From assembly GCF_003605635.1 (NCBI RefSeq), contig NZ_QMDW01000001.1, positions 186,001 to 250,000 of the forward strand: a DNA stretch of 64,000 nucleotides, given 5' to 3'. Made by a program: the position numbers and the translations under genes. This DNA is from Halonotius pteroides (GTDB lineage Archaea; Halobacteriota; Halobacteria; Halobacteriales; Haloferacaceae). The notes under the pieces were generated by a model that made no database searches, was not told the DNA's origin, and saw only the letters and a program-made list of their open reading frames with translations. The first letter of the stretch is position 1; each line of letters opens with the position of its first letter. Below are positions 1 through 8,628 of this stretch, piece by piece.

Positions 1-120
1 GGTGAAGATGAGTTCTCAGAAATGCTGGACAAGGATCAGAAGCAGCGGCTACGAGAAAACCGGAGAAAACGCAGAATGTCCTCTGGAAGCAAAAAATTCG
101 ATTTCGGAGGTGACGACTAA
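1..120 (+). CDS. C-terminal end of an unknown upstream element gene (partial)
   Basis: Frame 1 is open from the window edge to a TAA at 118-120 and encodes the last 39 residues of a longer protein. The tail is very charged: a run of acidic and basic residues, then Gly-Ser-rich sequence ending in Gly-Asp-Asp. The stop codon shares one base with the next start (TAATG), so it is probably translated together with the VirB4-like gene and would be the preceding gene of the transfer operon. The function cannot be read from this fragment. Confidence 0.6.
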   Translation, partial: GEDEFSEMLDKDQKQRLRENRRKRRMSSGSKKFDFGGDD

Positions 121-2252
121 TGACCAGTATCCGCTTCCCCGGCAAACTCGAAGTCTCAACCAAGTTCTTCGGACAGTTCACCGTAAAAGACCTGCTCCGA
201 TTACTGACACCTTCAGGACTGGTTTACATCTTCGTTCCCTCCATCTTCGGCTTCCTACTTGCCGGAGCACTGGGAGTAACCTGGTACTGGTTCACTCCAT
301 ACGGACAACACCTCGACACACTGCTGTACAACCTGATACGGTACAGAACCCACCAGAAAAAGATCGACATGGAATCTGAGCCGACCGCATTCAACGAAAT
401 AATTAGAATGGGTGACGACAGGGCAGCGGCGTTCGTCAAGGTCACACCAACCAACCTCGATATGAAGAGCGAGGACGAAAGAAAAGCACTACACAGCCTG
501 TACCGGAACTTGCTGGACACTGTCAACTACCCTGTCCACGTCATCTCCCGACAAGACCACCTGGATCTAGAAGACTACATCCAGAAACTGGATAAACCTG
601 GTAATACACGTCAAGATATCCGGCATCAGTATATGCTGAAATGCCGGGAGTTCTCCGATCAAGATCTCTCCTACACCACGCACTACATCAAGATCTTCGC
701 GGAGAAAAATGTCGACACCCTAATGCCCAGTTTCCTACAGCTCACCGACAAAGAAGCCGATGAGAAACCACTGACAGAGGAGCTGAACAGCCGGTGCAAC
801 GAAGTTATCGACGCCATCAACTCAGCAGAACTCCAAGCAGAACAGGTCACCGACAGTGATCTGAAAACTCTCAGTAACTTCTACCCAGGAACAGTCAGTG
901 AAAATATAGAACCCGACTGGACTAGCGTTGGAAAGAAATTCAACACGAAAGGCTACAGGAAGTCCCTATACCTCTCCGAGTACCCGTCCACCGTTGAGCT
1001 CGGCTGGCCTCTACAACTGCTGCGTACGGAAGGACTCGTCGACATAACACAAGTTATCGAACCAAGACGCAGTGCGAAAGCCTCAACCAAACTTCAGCGA
1101 CTGTCAGAAAAACTCAACGCCGAGATCGACTCAATCCTTAGTCACGGATACAGAGGCACCAACAAACTCGAAACGCTGCTCGAAGACACCGAATGGATAC
1201 TCGACTTACTGGCTGAAAGACGCAGTACCGCTGTCGACTACGGGGTCTACATCACCGCCAAAGCCAACGATAAAGAAAGCTGTATCCAGACCTACCGGCA
1301 GATACAGAACCGGTTAGATACCCTGCGAAACCAGTACACGAAACCAGTTCTCCGTACTGACGAAGCGTTCAAAACCGATCACCCGGCGTACGGTGACGCA
1401 TTGAACGAAACACATTTAATGCCGTCAACCAGTGCAGCAGCAGGATTCCCATTCGGAACACAGAGCACACAGCAAAACCAAGGAGTAATCTACGGCGTTG
1501 ACACCAGCGACCAGGCACCCGTCCTCGCTGACCGTTTTCAGTGGTCCTCTCACTCAATGGTTAGAATGGGGATGGTCGGCTCCGGCAAAAGCTATGCAGC
1601 CAAAATTGAGCTGCTGCGCTCTGCCGTGGTCTACGACAACCTTCAGATAATCACAGTCGATCCGAAACAGGAGTACAGAACGGTAACCGAGGCTCTTGGA
1701 GGCAGTATAGAGTACCTGGACAGTACTAGTGACTACCATTTCCCGGAAGACCAACACGTCTGCTTTCAAGTAAAAGACAGGGGAGAGGAAGAAAACGTCC
1801 GGGAACTGGTCGAACTGATTCGAGAGATCTACAGCTATGTCAGCCAAGACCAGAGAAAAACACTGGTACTGATCGATGAAGCCCGTATCCTGATGAACGA
1901 TGAAGAAGGCCGGAAAGTATTGAATCAATTCGTCCTCGAAGGCCGAGACACCAACACTGCCGTCACACTGGTTACACAGAACGCCTCCCACTTCACCTAC
2001 TGCCGGGAAGGCCGAGAAATCCTGGACAACGTCCCCGGTAAGGTGTTTATGCGGCACGACCGGGTGCCGGACTCGGTTGTCGACTACTTCCAACTCTCCG
2101 AGAGGGAACGACAGGAACTCTACGAACTCAAAACAGGTACAGATAGCGAGTACAGCGAAGCAATCCTGAAAATCTCCGGTAACCTCGACACCCGAATCAA
2201 GATCGAATCCACACCGGCTGAACACGATGTCATCCACCAGGAGGAACAATGA
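120..2252 (+). CDS. VirB4/TraC-like conjugation ATPase with N-terminal membrane anchor
   Basis: A 710-residue P-loop ATPase predicted to energise a type IV secretion-like DNA transfer machine at the cell membrane. Residues about 30-58 are hydrophobic and could form one or two membrane passes, resembling the VirB3/PrgI-like part sometimes joined to VirB4. A long helical middle follows, then the motor domain: Walker A GMVGSGKS with Lys490, and Walker B LVLIDEAR near residue 585, followed by a Thr-Gln-Asn sensor-like segment. The start overlaps the previous stop, and its own TGA overlaps the next ATG (ATGA at 2249), so it lies in a coupled operon. The VirB4 assignment rests on domain layout and context. 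A HerA-type ATPase is the alternative. Confidence 0.75.
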   Translation: MTSIRFPGKLEVSTKFFGQFTVKDLLRLLTPSGLVYIFVPSIFGFLLAGALGVTWYWFTPYGQHLDTLLYNLIRYRTHQKKIDMESEPTAFNEIIRMGDDRAAAFVKVTPTNLDMKSEDERKALHSLYRNLLDTVNYPVHVISRQDHLDLEDYIQKLDKPGNTRQDIRHQYMLKCREFSDQDLSYTTHYIKIFAEKNVDTLMPSFLQLTDKEADEKPLTEELNSRCNEVIDAINSAELQAEQVTDSDLKTLSNFYPGTVSENIEPDWTSVGKKFNTKGYRKSLYLSEYPSTVELGWPLQLLRTEGLVDITQVIEPRRSAKASTKLQRLSEKLNAEIDSILSHGYRGTNKLETLLEDTEWILDLLAERRSTAVDYGVYITAKANDKESCIQTYRQIQNRLDTLRNQYTKPVLRTDEAFKTDHPAYGDALNETHLMPSTSAAAGFPFGTQSTQQNQGVIYGVDTSDQAPVLADRFQWSSHSMVRMGMVGSGKSYAAKIELLRSAVVYDNLQIITVDPKQEYRTVTEALGGSIEYLDSTSDYHFPEDQHVCFQVKDRGEEENVRELVELIREIYSYVSQDQRKTLVLIDEARILMNDEEGRKVLNQFVLEGRDTNTAVTLVTQNASHFTYCREGREILDNVPGKVFMRHDRVPDSVVDYFQLSERERQELYELKTGTDSEYSEAILKISGNLDTRIKIESTPAEHDVIHQEEQ

Positions 2253-3220
2253 TCGACCGGCTGCATCACTACACAACCAAGCCGACAGAAGAGCAAGCCG
2301 AAATCCTTCAGAAACCACCAGTAAAGTCCTACAGTCTCGAAGTCAAAACACCAAGGAACGGCGACATCCCAGCAGTCCCGGTGAACCTGGTGAAAGCGGT
2401 TACCGAGCTACAGAGTAAACGACTCGGATTCGTGAATACGTCACCGGTCGCCAGCTTCGAGATCCGACGAAGCCACCCGGACAAAATCAAATTCCAGTTC
2501 TCCATACCCACCGTTCGACTGGAGAGAAAACTAAGGACACACCTCACCAACGAAATACCAGGAATACGGTTCGAGAAAGGCTCCCAAGGTATCCCGGTTA
2601 CCTCAGAAGACACGGTCGGCGGAGGACTCCTAACCACGGGAAGACGGGACTGGTACCCGTTAAAACACGAGTTCAAAGACCCGCCCATCAACTCCGTCGT
2701 CTCCGCCTTGCATAGGCACGCGATGCGGGACACCAAGTTCATCGTTCAAATCCTGTTCCAGCCAGTCATAGGAAGACCTTTGCGTCGGTGGTACTGGCGG
2801 CGTCGAGCCTACCAGAGGATCGGCTACCTTCGGAAAGAGAAAGAGAAGCTATGGGGAAGCCGTAACCCGACTCCACGAGAAAAACGGCAGGCCGATGCCA
2901 TCGAAGACAAGGCCGGTACCAACCGGTTCCACACCAGCATCCGCTTCTTGGTGATCGGAGCTGACGAATACACGCAGAGCCGGGTGAAGGAACTCAGCGG
3001 CGGCTACAACATCTTCGAAAACCCGGATACCGGACAATACCTCGACACAGTCACTGTCAAGTCTCTCAGAGAAAACCAGATTCTGGGTTTTGCAGAAACA
3101 GTTGCTAACCGAGAGTTTGGTAGTTGGAGCCACAGATTCCAAACTTCGGTTCCCGAGCTTGCGGCTTTGCTGTCTCTCCCCAGTACTGAGCAGGAAAACA
3201 TTACACAGGCAGAACCATGA
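2249..3220 (+). CDS. Probable N-terminal module of a split TraD/VirD4-like transfer ATPase
   Basis: A 323-residue protein without a P-loop. It has an alternating beta/alpha character and a very basic patch near residues 179-200 (RRWYWRRRAYQR and following lysines). Segments such as FIVQILFQP and the preceding WYPLK region recall the N-terminal half of large haloarchaeal plasmid ATPases, in which such a region precedes a TraD-like motor. Here it is encoded separately and overlaps the motor gene by 4 bp (ATGA at 3217). I infer that the two proteins form one coupling-protein complex. No enzymatic motif is visible. Alternatively it is an independent membrane or DNA adaptor. Confidence 0.55.
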   Translation: MIDRLHHYTTKPTEEQAEILQKPPVKSYSLEVKTPRNGDIPAVPVNLVKAVTELQSKRLGFVNTSPVASFEIRRSHPDKIKFQFSIPTVRLERKLRTHLTNEIPGIRFEKGSQGIPVTSEDTVGGGLLTTGRRDWYPLKHEFKDPPINSVVSALHRHAMRDTKFIVQILFQPVIGRPLRRWYWRRRAYQRIGYLRKEKEKLWGSRNPTPREKRQADAIEDKAGTNRFHTSIRFLVIGADEYTQSRVKELSGGYNIFENPDTGQYLDTVTVKSLRENQILGFAETVANREFGSWSHRFQTSVPELAALLSLPSTEQENITQAEP

Positions 3221-5130
3221 ATCCGGAAGAAACCCGTACCCTGATCGAAAGCACCGAGACCCTGGACACGACGTACCTCGGCTACCGTGAAAGCCAGTTA
3301 GGAGTTGAGGAGAACGTCGGCCTCAGCGACGACTACAGGATGACCCACGTCCTGAACATCGGGCCGACCGGTTACGGCAAGTCCCAGTTACTGACCCACG
3401 TCGCACTACAGGACGCAGAGAAAGACCACGGCCTCTGCATCATCAATCCGAAAGGCGACCTCATAGACGAACTCATCGCCAAACTACCTGAAAACCGGTT
3501 AGACGACATCGTCTACATCAACCCCGCCAGTGAACCCGTGACACCGATCAACGTCCTCGAACCTCAGGTCACGGACGAAATGAACACAGCGCAACGGGAG
3601 AACCAGAAGGAGATCATCGTCTCCGACCTCATCGACCTGTTCAAACGACAGTCGGAGAACTGGGGCGACCAGTTCGGACGAGTCCTCGAAACCCTGCTCA
3701 GAGCACACCTGGACCTGAACATCAAACAAAATGAATCGAAGACATTGGTCGACGTCTTCCGCTGCGTTATCCAAGACGAGCCCTTGACCGAGCTAATCGA
3801 CCAAACCCAGGACTCCGTCATCCGAGAACAACTCGTCCGGGTCAAAGAAGACATGACCAGCTACGAGATGGAGCCCTTGCAGCGACGATTGAACGACTTC
3901 GTGATGAACCCGACAATCCGGAGAGTCATCGGCGCAGAAGAAAGCGGATTAGACTTCAGAAAAGCAGTCAACAACGGGAAAATAGTGCTCGTCGACATTC
4001 AGAAAGGAGAGGTCGGCGGCACCGTCTCAGAACTCGTCGGGTCAATTGTCATCACCAAGATCTGGGCAGCAGCACAAAGCCGGATCACACAACCCCAGGA
4101 ACAACGAACACCGTTCTACCTGTACGTCGACGAACTCCAGAACTTCGCCGGCGAAGGCAGCAACTTCACCAAAATCCTCAGTGAAGCACGAGAATACCGG
4201 CTCGGTTGCTGGCTCGCCACACAGTACCTCCAACAACTTGCACCGGAAATGAAGCGGGCCGTCTCCAACAACTGCCGGACCAAAGTCGTCTTCAACCCCA
4301 GCGGCAGCGAAAACACGGCACAGATCGCAGGAATGCTACAAAACATCAACAAAACCACGTTAACCAGTCTCGGCAAGTACCGAGCCGCCGTCCAGAAACC
4401 CTCGGAAAAGAATCAGAGAAACGCAGTCCTGTTCAACACATACCCGCCCTGGGAAGCCGACCGCTCAGAGGTGGAGAAAATCAAGACGGAGAAAGCCGCT
4501 GCCCGCACCAGCAACAAAACCCAGGTCCAGCTTACGCAAAGCCTCGGGAACCAGGCCAACGCCGGACAAGAAACACATCAGGAGCTCCTCGTAGCAGCCA
4601 AACAAGATCTAGAAAACCGAGGATTCCACGTCAACCTGCTGTACCAAGGTCAGGAAGAAGAGAAACCGGACGGCCACGTCCACCTCCCCGACAACGAAGT
4701 CGCACACCTCGAAGCAGAGAACTCGACACTTACCAAGCCAGGAAAAGTCCTGAAAAACCTGAAACGTGGCGTTGAGCAAGACAGGGAAGTCTTCTATGTC
4801 GTCGAGGAAGGAAAAGCCTCGAAACTGGAGAACATCGTCTCCGACCCCGTCAACCGCCGCGGCTCAGAGCACGAAGACAAGGAAGGTAGCTACAGCTACT
4901 ACAACATCGACGGCGAACCCATCACCCAGATAGACGAACTGAAACAAGCCGAATACCGCGTCCTAGAACTCAGCGGAGACACGCTGGAGGAACACGAAGA
5001 AATCGAGGACGAGTGCCCCGAGCTGGAGCACAACGACCGCAGCGACCTCAAAAACTTCTGCCTCTACCGCGACGAAGATGGATTCTGCTCTGCACTCGAA
5101 ACCCAATGCGTACTACAGGCCGATGACTGA
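3217..5130 (+). CDS. TraD/VirD4-like type IV coupling ATPase (motor half)
   Basis: A 637-residue P-loop ATPase of the FtsK/HerA/TraG class that would pump DNA toward the transfer channel. Walker A is GPTGYGKS with Lys55, very close to the N-terminus. An INPKGDL motif at about residues 72-78 and a Walker B of the form FYLYVDELQNF near residue 305 follow, then a region with the TraD-like signature around LATQYLQQL. The C-terminal 200 residues are acidic and low in conserved structure, ending in a Cys-containing segment. The N-terminal domain usual for this family is missing and is probably supplied by the overlapping upstream gene. The stop overlaps the next start by 8 bp (ATGACTGA). Confidence 0.8.
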   Translation: MNPEETRTLIESTETLDTTYLGYRESQLGVEENVGLSDDYRMTHVLNIGPTGYGKSQLLTHVALQDAEKDHGLCIINPKGDLIDELIAKLPENRLDDIVYINPASEPVTPINVLEPQVTDEMNTAQRENQKEIIVSDLIDLFKRQSENWGDQFGRVLETLLRAHLDLNIKQNESKTLVDVFRCVIQDEPLTELIDQTQDSVIREQLVRVKEDMTSYEMEPLQRRLNDFVMNPTIRRVIGAEESGLDFRKAVNNGKIVLVDIQKGEVGGTVSELVGSIVITKIWAAAQSRITQPQEQRTPFYLYVDELQNFAGEGSNFTKILSEAREYRLGCWLATQYLQQLAPEMKRAVSNNCRTKVVFNPSGSENTAQIAGMLQNINKTTLTSLGKYRAAVQKPSEKNQRNAVLFNTYPPWEADRSEVEKIKTEKAAARTSNKTQVQLTQSLGNQANAGQETHQELLVAAKQDLENRGFHVNLLYQGQEEEKPDGHVHLPDNEVAHLEAENSTLTKPGKVLKNLKRGVEQDREVFYVVEEGKASKLENIVSDPVNRRGSEHEDKEGSYSYYNIDGEPITQIDELKQAEYRVLELSGDTLEEHEEIEDECPELEHNDRSDLKNFCLYRDEDGFCSALETQCVLQADD

Positions 5131-5539
5131 ACCAGAACTCAGAGACAAAGAACAAATCATACTCCAACAGGTCGACAGTGGCAACGACGACGTCCAGAAA
5201 ATCACCCAGGCCACCACCCTCGAAAACCACCACGTCACCTACGCCTTCAAAAAACTTGAGGAACTCGACCTACTGACGGTCTCAAAGCCAGACGGAACAG
5301 TCGAGAGAATCATCGACGGACAAAAACGGGTCTTCCAACACCCCAAACAAGCAGAACTCACAGAGAAAGGAGAACACCACCTTCAACAAGCGGACACACA
5401 AGAGTTAGACGAATACGAGAACCTGAGCCACCACGAACTTGTTAAACAAGTTCATCGGCTAGAACAAGAACTAGCGGAAGTTAGAGAATCATTCCAACTA
5501 TTCAGAGAACAGGTGAAGAGGGAATTAAAAGAAAGGTAA
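5123..5539 (+). CDS. Winged-helix DNA-binding protein of the transfer operon
   Basis: A 138-residue protein. Residues about 5-85 look like a winged helix-turn-helix (an ILQQVDSGNDDVQKITQ helix, a recognition-type segment ENHHVTYAFKKLEEL, then a beta wing). Residues 95-138 are heptad-rich and probably form a coiled coil for dimerisation. The ATG at 5123 is chosen because it makes the 8-bp ATGACTGA overlap with the coupling ATPase. A longer in-frame start at 5078 would lie inside that gene. A role in controlling the transfer operon, or in DNA processing for transfer, is inferred from position only. Confidence 0.7.
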   Translation: MTEPELRDKEQIILQQVDSGNDDVQKITQATTLENHHVTYAFKKLEELDLLTVSKPDGTVERIIDGQKRVFQHPKQAELTEKGEHHLQQADTQELDEYENLSHHELVKQVHRLEQELAEVRESFQLFREQVKRELKER

Positions 5540-5545
5540 CTGTCT

Positions 5546-6904
5546 TCACTCACCCTCTTTTGAGGCCCAGTAATCAAAAGCGAGTGGGTCATCGATTCCG
5601 CCGGGATCTTTTCCGTATATCCAGAGGTTGGAATTCACCCAGTCAGGTGAAGGCTCTCCGCGTGCTTCCGAAAACTGTTCAATCATCTCTTTAACAGCAG
5701 AGACAGCTTTGTAGGCCTCTCTATGATTCGCATACTCGATGACCGGGCTAACATATCCGTAGTCATCTCTTTCTACGAACTCTTCTGTATCTTTCTTGAA
5801 ATGGACAATTTGGTTACGGCACCTAACCGCTCGTGTAAATTTACCGAACGTAGCTTCCCCAGATTCGAACACTTTCCCTCCAGTCACAAGATGGGGTACA
5901 GTCTGCCACTTTGCACGTATATTCGCCTTCTCCAAGTTCTCCCAGTAATCAGGTAACTCCTCCTGCGCAACACCGTTGATATAGGCTTCCAAAGATTGAA
6001 CTGAGAGAATTATCGCCGTTGCAGAGTGCTCCAACTCCTTCTCAATATGGGTTACCTGACGATCCTCCTCCAACTTCTTGTGAGCTTTTCGAGCTTCCAA
6101 CGCCTCTTTAACAGCAGTACGGTATGTGAGTGCTTCCACACTGGTTTTACCGTGCACATTACCTTCTTCATCTACTCTAACCGCTCGATCAATACCGGTT
6201 AGCGTGGGGGGCTTCCTCGGCTTCGGCTGATCTTCGTATTCTGAAACCCGCTCCTGAGAGTATTCATAGATGTCATCATAATACTCCTGGTAAATCTCCC
6301 GGAGTTCATCGTACCGGTCTTGCATCCGTTCACGGCCTTCATTTTTCGATATCTCTTCGGAATTGACCTGGTTGCGGAGGTGGTGTATTTCCTGATGTTT
6401 CCTTTGCGCACGGTAGAAGAGCTCTGGGAACTCGTCTGAAATCTGGAAGCTTCTCTCCCTTGGCGGGAATCTTCCTTCCTGACCTGCTAAGGTGCCTTTG
6501 CGAAGTTCAGCTACCTCCCACTGGTAGATGTCTTCACCGTGTCGAACATACATATTGGATGAAAGGGATGTGATTGGGTCAGCAGTTTCAATGGGATTCC
6601 CTGGCTGAGCGAATGAGTCGCTACTTAGCTTTCCCTCGTTCAACATATTCTCGTTCAGTGGCTCAAAGTAGCTGCCACCGATACCGCGGGTCATTCGCGG
6701 TGTAACTGAGATTGGATCGACCTCATCTAAGACGCTGTAGGGACCAGTGATCAACACCTTTGCCTCAGCTACTATCTTTAGATTCTCATCGGTTAGATCT
6801 AGGTCGTACTCTATCCAATTTTCCGGGGTGAAGAATGATCGGCAGTTTAAACGCTCTAAAGCAACGTGGCGAACCCACCAGTCTGGGAGATCTGAGACGG
6901 CCAT
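5546..6904 (-). CDS. HEPN-domain protein carried by the element (possible RNase toxin or defence factor)
   Basis: A 452-residue protein of unknown function. The C-terminal part has helices resembling a HEPN domain: a segment AIILSVQSLEAYING, then CRNQIVHF, which gives the R-x4-H motif (Arg363, His368) typical of HEPN ribonucleases. The middle (about 170-290) is charged and helical, probably coiled coil. The N-terminal 150 residues are not recognisable. The start at 6904 fits a TATA-like box at 6926-6936 and a leaderless transcript; an upstream in-frame ATG at 6919 is possible. It converges on the transfer operon with a 6-bp gap and has no obvious antitoxin partner. The HEPN assignment is from motif reading only. 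Confidence 0.65.
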   Translation of the reverse strand: MAVSDLPDWWVRHVALERLNCRSFFTPENWIEYDLDLTDENLKIVAEAKVLITGPYSVLDEVDPISVTPRMTRGIGGSYFEPLNENMLNEGKLSSDSFAQPGNPIETADPITSLSSNMYVRHGEDIYQWEVAELRKGTLAGQEGRFPPRERSFQISDEFPELFYRAQRKHQEIHHLRNQVNSEEISKNEGRERMQDRYDELREIYQEYYDDIYEYSQERVSEYEDQPKPRKPPTLTGIDRAVRVDEEGNVHGKTSVEALTYRTAVKEALEARKAHKKLEEDRQVTHIEKELEHSATAIILSVQSLEAYINGVAQEELPDYWENLEKANIRAKWQTVPHLVTGGKVFESGEATFGKFTRAVRCRNQIVHFKKDTEEFVERDDYGYVSPVIEYANHREAYKAVSAVKEMIEQFSEARGEPSPDWVNSNLWIYGKDPGGIDDPLAFDYWASKEGE

Positions 6905-6925
6905 AATTGACCCTATCATACTCGT

Positions 6926-6936
6926 TTTTTAAATCA
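6926..6936 (-). promoter_or_regulatory. TATA-like box of the HEPN gene
   Basis: The minus strand carries an A/T-rich box (ATTTAAAAAAC) centred about 27 bp before the ATG at 6904. This spacing predicts transcription starting at or next to the start codon. Confidence 0.45.
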
Positions 6937-7161
6937 GCTTCCGATTTCATATCTCAATCAGCCCTGATCAACTCACCAGGTACGGAAAACCAGCACCGGA
7001 AACAGCCCCGAACAAATTAACAGGGTCAGAAAAATAGCCCTGAAACAGGTCTCAACCCTACCTCCCTGCTTCGACAGAAAGCTTTGAATCAGGTCCTAAA
7101 CTCGAACGACTTACTGCCGTGTACGGGTTTCACGCAACGAAGAGAGAAGGGGGGGAGAGGT

Positions 7162-8286
7162 TTAGTCTATATTGTTGACCGCGTCCTGCTGCCGTGTCGT
7201 GGAGCTATGCTCGTACTTCTCCGTTGTCCGCTTGGATTTGTGTCGACATTGCTGGGCGGCGACTGCGAGTCCTTCTTCTTCAGCTATGTAGGTCGCAGTA
7301 CTGTGTCGAATGCTGTACGGTGTTAGGTCTCTATTTTCGAGGTCGAGTCCTGCTTCGGATGCGATTTTGCGGAAGACGTCCCGGAAACTGTCTTTGTTGT
7401 ACCTATTTTCGTACATCGTGAGCCAGAGCGCATCCCGATCATCGTATTTTTCTCGTGTCTCTCGTTCTTCGAGCCAGCGTTCGAGTATTTGACTGGTTTC
7501 TTCTTTGAGTGCGACTATCCAGTTTTCCCGGTTCTTACTGCTTTCTTCTCTGGGGATACGGAGGACGCCATTTTCGGTGTCGACCCAGTGAACATTTGAA
7601 CGTTTGATCTCGATAGGACGTAGGCCCGCATCCAAGGCGACGTGGATCATCGAAGTGTACTTGAAGCTGTTTGCTTTTTCCCAGTCCTTCATCGTGATTT
7701 CGTCCTTCGGTTTCTGCAAGCGTTGTGAGAGATATGTCTTCCATCTGTCGCGTTCACTCGGGGTTACACTGTTGTAGTGGGGTACACTTCCGTAGCTCAT
7801 TGCGGCTTCCCGCATTTTCCGGCGGTCGTCTTTGGTTAGGTAGTCCCGAGGAGTGTAAGTCGTACTGGGGTCGCTGTACTGGATCTCAGGTTCCCATTCC
7901 ACGTCTTTGTTGCGGGCCTCGCGTTTCCACTTGAACAATGTGTATGCGGCTTTCTGGTAGTGGTTCTTCGTGGATTCTTTCATCTCCTCGGTCGCAAGGT
8001 GGCGCATCCAGTCGTCGGCGTCGTCCGTGGTCAGGTCTTGTATGAATCGGCCTTTACGATTCCAGACAAACCGGTAGAAGAGGTCTAAACGGTTCATCCT
8101 GTTTTTCGCGGTGCTGTGGCTGTAGCCTTCGGCTTTCTCCGGGTTTTTGCCGAGGGCCAGCATCCATTCTGCCAGGTTGCGGCGGTGTTCGCGGTATGTA
8201 ACTTCTTGTCTCGGGTTCAGGTATTCTTTTGCGTCGTCGGTGACGAGTACGATCCCGTCTACTTTGTTTTCAGAGCTGTACGTCAT
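7162..8286 (-). CDS. Tyrosine recombinase / integrase of the element
   Basis: A 374-residue XerC/D-like site-specific recombinase that would integrate and excise the element at the neighbouring tRNA-Thr. The N-terminal part (about 20-130) has the SAM-like core-binding helices. The catalytic domain shows Arg223 in GLRPIEI, Arg327 in YSIRHS, His349 in CRHKS and the nucleophile Tyr358 in KYEHSS. The start at 8286 is chosen because the stop of the small upstream gene overlaps it (ATGA). An in-frame ATG at 8328 would add 14 basic residues. It lies about 200 bp from the tRNA gene, the usual layout for tRNA-targeting archaeal integrases. Confidence 0.92.
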   Translation of the reverse strand: MTYSSENKVDGIVLVTDDAKEYLNPRQEVTYREHRRNLAEWMLALGKNPEKAEGYSHSTAKNRMNRLDLFYRFVWNRKGRFIQDLTTDDADDWMRHLATEEMKESTKNHYQKAAYTLFKWKREARNKDVEWEPEIQYSDPSTTYTPRDYLTKDDRRKMREAAMSYGSVPHYNSVTPSERDRWKTYLSQRLQKPKDEITMKDWEKANSFKYTSMIHVALDAGLRPIEIKRSNVHWVDTENGVLRIPREESSKNRENWIVALKEETSQILERWLEERETREKYDDRDALWLTMYENRYNKDSFRDVFRKIASEAGLDLENRDLTPYSIRHSTATYIAEEEGLAVAAQQCRHKSKRTTEKYEHSSTTRQQDAVNNID

Positions 8287-8432
8287 AGTTCGATCTCCTG
8301 TACTAGATCTAGATCGTTTGCGTGGCAATCTTTAAATGTATAATGTAATATGCCTGTCTTTTCGTCGAAACCGCTGTAAGGCGTCGGAGTGCCGTTTTTG
8401 ACACCGGGTACTCGTTCTTGCGCGGTGGACAT
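8283..8432 (-). CDS. 49-residue protein translationally coupled to the integrase
   Basis: A small gene between the tRNA and the integrase, reading MSTAQERVPGVKNG at its start and ending in a short acidic tail. Its TGA overlaps the integrase ATG (ATGA), a strong sign of a real coupled pair. The middle contains a short amphipathic stretch (GILHYTFKDC) with one Cys. It is too short for a clear fold. The position between attachment site and integrase suggests a recombination directionality factor or a regulator of the integrase, but this is inference. Confidence 0.6.
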   Translation of the reverse strand: MSTAQERVPGVKNGTPTPYSGFDEKTGILHYTFKDCHANDLDLVQEIEL

Positions 8433-8483
8433 TGTTTCACCGACGAAGAACCCGATAACTACCGGACGTAACAGCCAAAGAGA

Positions 8484-8554
8484 GCCTAGGCCGGGATTTG
8501 AACCCGGGCTCTCGTCCTTACCAAGGACGCGCTTTACCGCTAAGCTACCCAGGC
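8484..8554 (-). tRNA. tRNA-Thr (anticodon GGT)
   Basis: Read on the minus strand, a full cloverleaf is visible. The acceptor stem GCCTGGG pairs with CCTAGGC (one G-U pair), the anticodon stem CGTCC/GGACG encloses the loop TTGGTAA with anticodon GGT, and the T-arm is CCGGG TTCAAAT CCCGG. No intron and no encoded CCA are seen. Its 3' end faces the integrase, so it is the likely attachment site of the element. Confidence 0.93.
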
Positions 8555-8628
8555 ACGCATTCAGTCGTAGTCCGGGTTTGTCTTTAGGCGTTTCGATTCG
8601 GCGGTGCCGCCACGCGGTTTGTGGCCGG

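Larger units (their letters stand above)
1..8554. mobile_element. Right end of an integrated conjugative-type element at tRNA-Thr
   Basis: This stretch looks like an integrative element whose left end lies before the window. Its parts are VirB4-like and TraD-like ATPases, a winged-helix protein, a HEPN-motif protein, a tyrosine recombinase and a tRNA-Thr gene next to the recombinase. The tRNA is on the minus strand, so its 3' end (position 8484) faces the element, as expected for integration into a tRNA 3' half. Codon use is visibly richer in A-ending codons than in genes after 8600. The matching second attachment copy is not in the window, so the exact ends are unknown. Confidence 0.75.

Noticed and set aside
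2-379. A 125-residue frame starting at the window edge
   Set aside because: It crosses the TAATG junction in another frame. Frame 1 (ending at 120) followed by the 120-2252 gene explains the sequence better.
1554-2318. A 254-residue minus-strand frame inside the VirB4-like gene
   Set aside because: The opposite strand encodes the Walker A and B motifs of the ATPase. The antisense frame has no family features.
4206-4775. A 189-residue Arg/Pro-rich plus-strand frame
   Set aside because: A +1 or +2 shadow of the coupling ATPase gene with no start signal.
7145-7160. A G-rich run (GGGGGGGAGAGG) behind the integrase
   Set aside because: On the transcribed strand this is a C/T-rich run that could help end transcription, but there is no clear T tract, so no terminator was listed.
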